Shown: positions 9,081 through 15,648 of the stretch, in pieces
How the letters are laid out: each line of letters begins with the position of its first letter
Position numbering within the stretch: the stretch's first letter is position 1
Source: Sphaerisporangium aureirubrum
GTDB taxonomy: Bacteria > Actinomycetota > Actinomycetes > Streptosporangiales > Streptosporangiaceae
Direction of reading: 5' to 3'
Assembly (NCBI RefSeq): GCF_042658925.1
Contig: NZ_JBHSRF010000008.1
Span: 124,001-188,000 of the forward strand
DNA: 64,000 nt
Made by a program: the position numbers and the translations under genes
Notes under the pieces: model-generated
Told to the model about the DNA's origin: nothing
Seen by the model: the letters and a program-made list of their open reading frames with translations, nothing else
Database searches by the model: none

Positions 9081-9123
9081 GGCGCCCTGTCCCCCGGACG
9101 AGTGTCCGGGGTGACAGGGCGCC
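9081..9123. terminator. Bidirectional hairpin between convergent genes
   Basis: GGCGCCCTGTC and CCCCGGAC pair with their complements across a 4-base loop, giving about 19 pairs with a single bulge. It sits between the stops of the NlpC/P60-like gene and the small secreted protein gene. Confidence 0.75.
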
Positions 9124-9132
9124 CGGTGGTCT

Positions 9133-9603
9133 TTAGAAGAAGTAGCGGTAGCTGCCCCAGTCGTAGTCGTCGCGGGTGCCTTCGCCGACGCGGATGCGGA
9201 AGTTGTCGAAGGTGCCCTTGCGGAATTTGCCGGTGAAGTGGGAGGGGCCGAAGCGGTGGCCGCGGTAGATCTTGTGGTGCCAGCCGTTGTCGTCGTGCCA
9301 CTGGAAGTCGATGTAGGAGTACTGGTTGTCGCGGTCGCGGTCGAACAGGTTGCCGTTGAAGTGGTAGTAGCCGTTCTGGGAGTACCAGTAGCCGGTGAAG
9401 TAGGAGCGGTCGCCGCGGTTCTCGTCGTGGTCGAAGCCGGAGTAGATGCGGCTGAAGCCGTGCCGGTCGGCCTGGGCCTGGGTGGCGGAGGCGGTGGTGG
9501 CCGTGGTGGTGGGGGTGGCGGCCTGGGCGGGGGTGGCGGCCATGGCGGTGGCGAGGCCGGCGGTGAGGGCGGCGGCGGCGAGCAGGGTGCGGGTCTTGCT
9601 CAT
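9133..9603 (-). CDS. Small secreted aromatic-rich protein, function unknown
   Basis: 156 residues with a signal peptide (hydrophobic stretch LLAAAALTAGLATAMA, cleavage near AQA at about 28) and a Thr/Ala-rich spacer. The mature part is rich in Tyr, Phe, His, Asp and Arg. It has alternating strands such as YFTGYWYSQNGYYHFNG and IDFQWHDDNGWHHKIY that suggest a small all-beta domain. It ends in Phe-Phe. There are no cysteines in the mature region and no catalytic motif. AGGAG precedes the ATG at good spacing. I do not recognise the family. It may be a secreted structural or ligand-binding protein. Confidence 0.6.
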   Translation of the reverse strand: MSKTRTLLAAAALTAGLATAMAATPAQAATPTTTATTASATQAQADRHGFSRIYSGFDHDENRGDRSYFTGYWYSQNGYYHFNGNLFDRDRDNQYSYIDFQWHDDNGWHHKIYRGHRFGPSHFTGKFRKGTFDNFRIRVGEGTRDDYDWGSYRYFF

Positions 9604-9826
9604 GGTGGGTGCTCCTGGATATGCGGGTCCCGGGTGGGACGTGAGTTCGTTGTCGCCGGGGGAGCGTTTTGGTGTTGCTCGTTCCGGACGACGCTCACAT
9701 TAGGAGCGGGGCAAGGGGGTGCTCTGCGTACGAATGCACACTCCCCACCGAGCGTGCAATACGGCACAAAGCAGGACAGTGTGCGCTGCTTGCCGGAGCG
9801 CTACGAATCCGTGGCGTGAGCCGGGG

Positions 9827-11086
9827 TCAGGCGGCGTAGACGTGGTCGCTGATGAGGCGGGCCGCGCCCACGACCCCCGCGGTGTCCTCCAGTTCGGAGA
9901 GGACGATGGGGAGGTTGCCGGTCGCCAGAGGGAGTGAGCGGCGGTAGACCACGCTGCGGATCTCCGCTAGCAGCACGTGCCCCAGGCGGGCCACCCCGCC
10001 CGCGATGATCACGAGGCCCGGGTTGAAGAAGCTGACCAGGCCGGCCAGGACCTGTCCGACGCGACGGCCGCCGTCCCGGATGAGCTGGACCGCGGCCGCG
10101 TCGCCCTGGGCGGCGGCGGTGGCGACGTCCTCGGCGGTCAGCGTCCCGGTGGCGATCAGCCGCTCGGCCAGATAGGGCGAGGCCCCCGAGCGCGCCGCCG
10201 TGTGCGCCTGCGCGGCCAGGGCGGCGCCGCCGAAGTAGGCCTCCAGGCAGCCGGTGTTGCCGCACGCGCACACCGGGCCGAGTTCGTCGACCCGGATGTG
10301 CCCGATGTCGCCCGCGCTGCCCGACACCCCGCGGTAGATCTTGCCGTCGACGACGATGCCGCACCCGATGCCGGTGCCGATCTTGACGAGCAGGAAGTCG
10401 TCGACCTGCCGCGCGAGCCCGGCGTGGAGCTCCCCGAGCGCCATGATGTTGACGTCGTTGTCGAGCATCGCCGGACAGCCCAGCTCCTGGCTGATCATCT
10501 CGCGCATCGGGTACCGGTCCCAGCCCGGCATGATCGGCGGCACGACCGGGACGCCTTCGGTGAAGCTGACCGGGCCGGGAACACCGATCCCGGCACCGTG
10601 GAGCTGGGTGAACAGCCCTTGCTCGCGCAGCTTCCCAGTGAGGGTGAGCACGCGGTCCAGCACGTGGGCCGGGCCGCGTTTGATGTCGCACGGCTCGCTG
10701 ATGTGCCCGAGCACCGCGAGCTCGCCGTCCGTCACCGCGACGTCGACCGAGGTCGCCCCGACGTCGATCCCGGCGAAGCGGATGCCGCGCGACAGGCGCA
10801 CCCGTCCGGAGCGGCGCCCGCCGCGCGAGGCCGCGAGCCCGTCGGCCTCGACCAGCCCGAGGTCCATCAGCCGGTCGAGTTCGGAGTTGAGCTTCGACCG
10901 CGACATCCGCCAGGGAGACGACCGCCATGGATACGGGTAGGTGGCGCCGGGCGTGAGCACCGGGGAGTCCGTGGGGGTGGCGGGCTCGGCGGTGATGCCC
11001 GCCAGCTCGGCTCGTGAGCATGTCCCTTCCCGCAACAGGCGCAGCAGCGCCGCCTGATGCGGCGTCTCCGGCCGGTTCGTCTTCAC
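9827..11086 (-). CDS. ROK-family transcriptional regulator (copy 1)
   Basis: 419 residues. The N-terminus is a winged helix with an unusual Pro/Ser/Thr-rich insertion of about 30 residues between the first helices and MSRSKLNSELDRL. Residues from about 95 form a sugar-kinase-fold ROK domain. It has DVGATS near the start (phosphate-1 type), the zinc motif CACGNTGCLE, DIGH, and LDNDVN. ROK regulators sense sugars or sugar phosphates and repress transport and catabolic genes. The GTG start has GAGGAG six bases upstream. It is a clear paralogue of the gene at 14001-15170: long stretches such as PPIMPGWDRYP and YRRSLPLATGNLP are shared. A palindrome at 11123-11137 may be its operator. Confidence 0.85.
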   Translation of the reverse strand: MKTNRPETPHQAALLRLLREGTCSRAELAGITAEPATPTDSPVLTPGATYPYPWRSSPWRMSRSKLNSELDRLMDLGLVEADGLAASRGGRRSGRVRLSRGIRFAGIDVGATSVDVAVTDGELAVLGHISEPCDIKRGPAHVLDRVLTLTGKLREQGLFTQLHGAGIGVPGPVSFTEGVPVVPPIMPGWDRYPMREMISQELGCPAMLDNDVNIMALGELHAGLARQVDDFLLVKIGTGIGCGIVVDGKIYRGVSGSAGDIGHIRVDELGPVCACGNTGCLEAYFGGAALAAQAHTAARSGASPYLAERLIATGTLTAEDVATAAAQGDAAAVQLIRDGGRRVGQVLAGLVSFFNPGLVIIAGGVARLGHVLLAEIRSVVYRRSLPLATGNLPIVLSELEDTAGVVGAARLISDHVYAA

Positions 11087-11419
11087 CCACCACTCCTCGG
11101 CGTAGCACTTGATCGGTTAAGTCGTTCCGTGGGAACGTACCGTGCTCCTCGACGCTCTGGGAAGGGCTTCTTTCTCTTCCCACGCTGATTTCGTTGGAAT
11201 CACTAAAAGGGGAAAGCGCCGGGCGCGTCCGCGATCCTCGCCGGGATCGGCGTATAACACCAGGTGAAAGGCCATTGTGTCGGACATTCTACGAGAAGCC
11301 GGGCAAGTGGCTCGCATGACATGTTCCACTCAAGTTTCGTCGAACCAGTCAAAAGTTCTGTTCAGATCGACGATGGGACGTTACCCTCGCGGGAAAAGTT
11401 CGCCGGAGCGGAGGTACTC
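11087..11419. other. Divergent intergenic region between ROK copy 1 and the CopC gene
   Basis: This spacer holds the promoters of two divergent genes. Besides the palindrome at 11123-11137, it contains the words CAAAAGTT and GAAAAGTTCG close to the CopC start. The CAAAAGTT word also occurs upstream of ROK copy 2 (near 13890), so it may be a shared control element. That is only a hint. Confidence 0.35.
11123..11137. promoter_or_regulatory. Candidate operator for ROK regulator copy 1
   Basis: CGTTCC and GGAACG form a 6-3-6 perfect inverted repeat 37 bases upstream of the ROK start. Autoregulation is common for ROK repressors, so this is a reasonable operator candidate. No binding data exist. 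Confidence 0.4.
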
Positions 11420-12133
11420 ATGAGGCGCGTCGTACCCCGCCTGCTCGCCGTCGTCGCCTTGAGTCTGGCCGCCCTCTCCTTGGGCGGCGCCGTCCCGGCG
11501 TCCGCCCACGGGCGGCTCGTCGTCTCCACCCCGCTGGACGGGAGCGTGCTGGCCGAGCCGGTCGAATCCTTGTCGCTGGCCTTCACCGAGAAGCCCGCCT
11601 CCTTCGCGTACTTCACCGTGACCACGCCGAGCGGCCTCCGGGTCGACGGGCGCTGGTGGCACGCCGAGCCGTTCCGCCTCGACGAGCCGGTGCGCGAGTA
11701 CCAGCTCGTGGACGGGGTGTGGGAGCCGCAGCTGTACCACACCGGGTTCCCGGTGAAGGTCCCGGTGACCCACTGGCCGGAGAAGGGGGCGTACGTGGCC
11801 CGCTACCAGACCGTCGCCTCCGACGGCGAGGTGGTGAAAGGGGAGGTCCGGCTCACCTACACCGGTCCCGTCATGCCCGCACCGGCAGGCTGGCTGGCCC
11901 CCACCGATGGGCCCGCCCAGGAACTGCTCGACGCGGCCCGGCAGTCGCCGCCCGCCGCCGGGCCGCCGGGACCGACGCCCACGTCCGCCGGAGGAAGCGC
12001 GACGCCCGCGGATGGTGGGAGCGCGGCGCCCGCGGATGGCGGCGGCATGCCGGTCTGGCTCCTGCCCGCCCTGCTGGCCGCCGGGGCCGTCGTCCTGATC
12101 GCCTGGCCCGCGAGACGCCGGAAGCGTCCCTGA
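11420..12133 (+). CDS. CopC-domain exported protein with C-terminal membrane anchor
   Basis: 237 residues. The ATG at 11420 follows GGAGG and begins a signal peptide ending near ASA, so the mature protein starts with His (HGRLVVSTPLDG). That N-terminal His is the usual Cu(II) ligand in CopC proteins. The CopC-like beta-sandwich covers about residues 30-150, with LSLAFTEKP and the late strand VKGEVRLTYTGP. A Pro/Gly/Ala linker and one membrane helix (LLPALLAAGAVVLIAW) with a basic tail follow. This is the YcnJ/CopC style of surface copper binding. It is followed by a cupredoxin gene and a membrane protein gene, an apparent copper-handling operon. Confidence 0.8.
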   Translation: MRRVVPRLLAVVALSLAALSLGGAVPASAHGRLVVSTPLDGSVLAEPVESLSLAFTEKPASFAYFTVTTPSGLRVDGRWWHAEPFRLDEPVREYQLVDGVWEPQLYHTGFPVKVPVTHWPEKGAYVARYQTVASDGEVVKGEVRLTYTGPVMPAPAGWLAPTDGPAQELLDAARQSPPAAGPPGPTPTSAGGSATPADGGSAAPADGGGMPVWLLPALLAAGAVVLIAWPARRRKRP

Positions 12134-12152
12134 CCGATCCTGGAGACCCCCC

Positions 12153-12527
12153 ATGCAGCCTCCCCGCCTCCCGGTGTCCGCGCTACTCCTGTTGTTGCTC
12201 GCTCTGCTGCTGGCCGGGACGACCGCGTGCGGCGGCGCCGCGCCGCCGCCGGCCGCGGCCGGCACCGTCAAGACGCTCGTCGCCTCCATCGCCGGCGGCA
12301 CCGTGTCCCCCGCCCCGGGCCGGGTGGACGTCGCCCGCGGCCAGACCGTCCGGATCACCGTGACCAGCGACGTCGCCGACGTGCTGCATGTGCACGGATA
12401 CGACAAGTCGGTGAGCCTGCGGCCGGGCGTCGCCGGCACGGTCGAGTTCGTGGCGGACACCAGCGGGATCTTCGAAGTGGAGACCCACGAGCAGGAGCTG
12501 CAACTGTTCCAGCTCCTCGTCAGGTAA
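12153..12527 (+). CDS. Cupredoxin-like exported protein, probable lipoprotein
   Basis: 124 residues. A strongly hydrophobic leader ends at TTACGG, a weak lipobox with Cys at about 27. The mature part is a cupredoxin-type beta-sandwich: GRVDVARGQTVRITVTSD, DVLHVHGYDKS, and a C-terminal FEVETHEQELQLFQLLVR. The HVHGY segment offers His ligands, but the usual Cys ligand of blue copper proteins is absent, as in EfeO or Cupredoxin_1 type domains. It is 19 bases after the CopC-domain gene and 5 bases before the membrane protein gene. This suggests a copper relay at the outside of the membrane. Confidence 0.75.
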   Translation: MQPPRLPVSALLLLLLALLLAGTTACGGAAPPPAAAGTVKTLVASIAGGTVSPAPGRVDVARGQTVRITVTSDVADVLHVHGYDKSVSLRPGVAGTVEFVADTSGIFEVETHEQELQLFQLLVR

Positions 12528-12532
12528 CCCGG

Positions 12533-13846
12533 GTGCTGCTCGCGCACGGCGTCGGAGACCGTCAGGACCTTCCCATCCCGTTCGGGCTCGCGCTGGCCGG
12601 AGCCCTGCTGGCCCTCGTGGTGTCGTTCGCGGCGCTCGGGGCGTTGTGGCGTGAGCCGCGCCTCGGCGGCGGCTTCTACGGCACGCGGCCGCTGCCGTCG
12701 TGGGTGCGGCGGCTGGTGGCCGCCCGGCCCTGGCCGTGGGCCTGGCGGCTGGCAGGGCTGGCCGCCACGGTCTACTTCGTGCTGGGTTTCGCCGGTCCGG
12801 ACACGGCGGAGAATCCCACGGCCGGGGTGGTGTACGTCCTGTTCTGGGTCGGCCTGCTGCCGCTGTCGCTGGCGTTCGGCCCGGTCTGGCGCGGCCTCAA
12901 CCCGCTGCGGACCGTGCACCTGCTGGCCTGCCTGGCGCTGCGGCGAGACCCGCGGCGCGGGCTCCGGGAACTCCCGCCGGGACTCGGGTACTGGCCGGCG
13001 GCCGGCGGGCTGTTCGCCTTCGTCTGGCTGGAGCTGGTGGCGCCGCACCGGGCGACCCTTCCCGTGCTCGGCGCGTGGCTCGGCGCGTACGCCGTCGCCA
13101 TGCTGGCGGGCGCGGCCGTTTACGGGGCCCGGTGGTTCGACCGCGGGGACGCGTTCGAGGTCTACAGCGCCGTCGCCGGGCGGCTGGCCGTGGTGGCCCG
13201 GGACGCCGACGGGACGCTCGTCTGGCGTCATCCGCTCGACGGCGTCGCCGGTCTGCGCCCGGCCCCCGGGCTGGTCCCGTTCGTGGTGGTGCTGCTCGGG
13301 TCCACGATGTACGACAGCCTCTCCAACGCCCCGGTCTGGGTGCGCGTGCTGCAGGGAGGGTGGGTGCCGGCCCCGGTGGCCGGCACGGCGGGGCTCGTGC
13401 TGGTGACCGTCCTGGTGCTCGGCGCCTACCTCGGCGCGACCGGCATGGCGGCGCGGCTCGGCGGCCGGTCCGCGGCGGAGTTCGCCGGCGAGCTGGCCCA
13501 CTCGGTCGTGCCGATCGCCGTCGGCTATCTGGTCGCGCACTACTTCACGCTCTTCGTGCTGGAGGGGCAGAACACCCTCGCCCTGCTCTCCGACCCGCTC
13601 GGGACGGGGGCGAACTGGCTGGGCACCCGCGCGTGGACGGTCCAGGCGTTCGGCACCTCCCCGGCGGGGACGGCGCTGCTCCAGGTGACGGTGATCGTCA
13701 TCGGCCACGTGGTGGGGACCGTGCTCGCCCACGACCGGGCGTTGCGGCTCTTCGACCGCCGGACGGCGGTCATCGGCCAGCTGCCACTGATGGCGCTGAT
13801 GCTGGCGTACACGGCCGGAGGACTGTTACTGCTCTTTGCCGCCTAA
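12533..13846 (+). CDS. Polytopic membrane protein of the copper cluster
   Basis: 437 residues with roughly ten membrane helices. The start AHGVGDRQDLPIPFGLAL, followed by LVVSFAALGALW, matches actinobacterial membrane proteins often labelled fenitrothion hydrolase. I know of no reason to believe that label here, because no hydrolase motif is visible. The GTG lies five bases after the previous stop with only a weak ribosome site, so translation is probably coupled. Its position behind a CopC-domain protein and a cupredoxin suggests a permease or assembly factor for copper or a copper enzyme. That role is inference from context. Confidence 0.7.
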   Translation: MLLAHGVGDRQDLPIPFGLALAGALLALVVSFAALGALWREPRLGGGFYGTRPLPSWVRRLVAARPWPWAWRLAGLAATVYFVLGFAGPDTAENPTAGVVYVLFWVGLLPLSLAFGPVWRGLNPLRTVHLLACLALRRDPRRGLRELPPGLGYWPAAGGLFAFVWLELVAPHRATLPVLGAWLGAYAVAMLAGAAVYGARWFDRGDAFEVYSAVAGRLAVVARDADGTLVWRHPLDGVAGLRPAPGLVPFVVVLLGSTMYDSLSNAPVWVRVLQGGWVPAPVAGTAGLVLVTVLVLGAYLGATGMAARLGGRSAAEFAGELAHSVVPIAVGYLVAHYFTLFVLEGQNTLALLSDPLGTGANWLGTRAWTVQAFGTSPAGTALLQVTVIVIGHVVGTVLAHDRALRLFDRRTAVIGQLPLMALMLAYTAGGLLLLFAA

Positions 13847-14000
13847 TTCGGGAGGAATCGGACAAATTTCAACTTTCGCCTGGACAAGACAAAAGTTAAG
13901 AGTTCTCCGCCGAAACATCTAGACGACACAGGCGTAACATTCTACTGTTCGATCGTAACAAGCCGCACATCGAACAAAAGTGTGCAAGAGGTGCAGCGAT

Positions 14001-15170
14001 TTGAGACCCAAGCACCGCATTCTCCGACTCCTGTGTGACGAAGGCCCTCTGTCCAGGGCGGAGATAGGCGACCGTCTCGGACTCCCCCGCACGCGCGTCG
14101 TCGCCGACCTGGAGCGGCTGACCGCCGGCGGGCTCGTCCAGGCGGCCGGTTCCGCCGCCTCCCGCGGCGGGCGGCGCTCCACTCTCGTCGAAGTGCACCC
14201 GGACATCCGCTTCGCCGGCATCGACCTCGGGGTCACCTCGATCGACATCGAGATCACCGACGGCCGGCTCAAGCCGATCGCGGCCTTCGGCGAGGCGGCC
14301 GACGTCAGGTCGGGGCCGAAGAACGTGCTCAGCCGGGTGAACGCGATCATGGCCAAGCTCCGGGCCGAGGGGGCGTACGAGCGCCTGAACGGCATCGGCA
14401 TCGGCGTGCCCGGCCCGGTGAGCTTCCGCGACGGCGTGCCGGTGTCGCCCCCGATCATGCCGGGCTGGGACCGCTATCCGGTCCGCGAACTGCTGGCCCG
14501 CGAGCACAACTGCCCGGTGGTCGTCGACAACGACGTCAACATCATGGCGATGGGGGAGCGCTGTGCGGGTATCGCGCGCTCGGCCGAGAACGTGCTCTTC
14601 GTCAAGATCGGCAGCGGTGTCGGCTGCGGCATCTTCATCGGCGGGGAGCTCTACCGGGGCCCGGACGGCTGCGCCGGCGACATCGGGCACATCCAGGTCG
14701 AGCTCGACGACCCGATGTGCACCTGCGGCCACACCGGCTGCCTGGAGGCGCTGTTCAGCGGCATCGCCCTGGAGCGGGACGCCACCGTGGCCGGCCGCTC
14801 CGGCACGTCCACCGCCCTGGCCGAGCGGCTGGCCACCCGGGGCTCGGTGACCGCCAAGGACGTGGCCGAGTGCGCGGCCGACGGCGACACCGTCGCCACC
14901 CGTCTCATCCGGGACGGCGGCGGCCGTCTCGGCAGCGTGCTGGCCGGCCTGGTCAGCTTCATCAACCCGTCGATGATCGTGATCGGCGGCGGCCTCGCCG
15001 GCCTCGGGCACGTGCTGCTGGGCGAGGTCCGCAGCGCGGTCTACCGGCGCTCGCTGCCACTGGCCACCGGCAATCTGCCGGTCGTGCTCTCCGAGCTCGG
15101 CGCCCGGGCCGGTGTCGCCGGCGCGAGCTTCCTGGCCAGCGATCTGGCCTTCGCCGAGGCGGCGGTATGA
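14001..15170 (+). CDS. ROK-family transcriptional regulator (copy 2)
   Basis: About 389 residues starting at a TTG that has AGAGGTG seven bases upstream; a GTG at 13980 is possible. Residues 1-70 are a compact winged helix (LSRAEIGDRLGLPRTRVVADLERL). The rest is a ROK domain with DLGVTSID, VDNDVN, DIGH and the zinc-binding CTCGHTGCLE. It lacks the insertion found in copy 1 but is otherwise strongly similar to it. ROK proteins bind sugars to release DNA. The next gene downstream is the secreted sugar dehydrogenase, 478 bases away, which is a plausible target. Confidence 0.85.
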   Translation: MRPKHRILRLLCDEGPLSRAEIGDRLGLPRTRVVADLERLTAGGLVQAAGSAASRGGRRSTLVEVHPDIRFAGIDLGVTSIDIEITDGRLKPIAAFGEAADVRSGPKNVLSRVNAIMAKLRAEGAYERLNGIGIGVPGPVSFRDGVPVSPPIMPGWDRYPVRELLAREHNCPVVVDNDVNIMAMGERCAGIARSAENVLFVKIGSGVGCGIFIGGELYRGPDGCAGDIGHIQVELDDPMCTCGHTGCLEALFSGIALERDATVAGRSGTSTALAERLATRGSVTAKDVAECAADGDTVATRLIRDGGGRLGSVLAGLVSFINPSMIVIGGGLAGLGHVLLGEVRSAVYRRSLPLATGNLPVVLSELGARAGVAGASFLASDLAFAEAAV

Positions 15171-15648
15171 CGACCGGTGCGAATTCCCTCAGACCACCCC
15201 TGCGTGCGGACCCGAGCGGGTCCGCGGCCGGGGGAAAGCGGGGGCGGCAGGGAGGGCGCCGACCACCCTGCCGACCCGGCCCCGCTCACCGTGTCGGCGG
15301 AGGCCGTTGGGCGCTGACGGTACCTGCGCCCAAAGGGGTACCGACTCCGTTGATCGGTGAGCGGGGCGCCTCCTGGTGCCCTCATCACCATGGTCACTCA
15401 CGACGAGCCGTGGCGGCCATCCAGGCCGCTTCTATCTATAGATGCAGAAGTATTGGCGATCAAACCAAAAGTATGGACAGTCCGATCTAAAGCTCCTACT
15501 GTGTCGCTCATCGCAGAATGTGTTTCATCTACGTTTCCAATCGGCGTGGATACGGGGATGGCGGCGGTGATCGACACGAAGCACCCAAAGAACGGCTCCG
15601 GCGCGGCGGCGCGCGCCCTGCCTGGCATAACAGTCAGGAAGGGACACG
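15171..15648. promoter_or_regulatory. Long leader region upstream of the sugar dehydrogenase
   Basis: No gene is convincing here on either strand. The part from 15430 to 15600 is noticeably AT-richer than its surroundings. It holds a perfect 10-bp palindrome ATCTATAGAT at 15434-15443 and the word CCAAAAGTATGG nearby. These are candidate promoter and operator elements for the secreted dehydrogenase gene. The stretch 15171-15400 shows nothing I can name. Confidence 0.4.

Noticed and set aside
11381..13732. Open frame of about 783 codons opposite the CopC cluster
   Set aside because: Composition is Arg/Gly/Pro/His-rich with no domain; the plus-strand genes explain the region.
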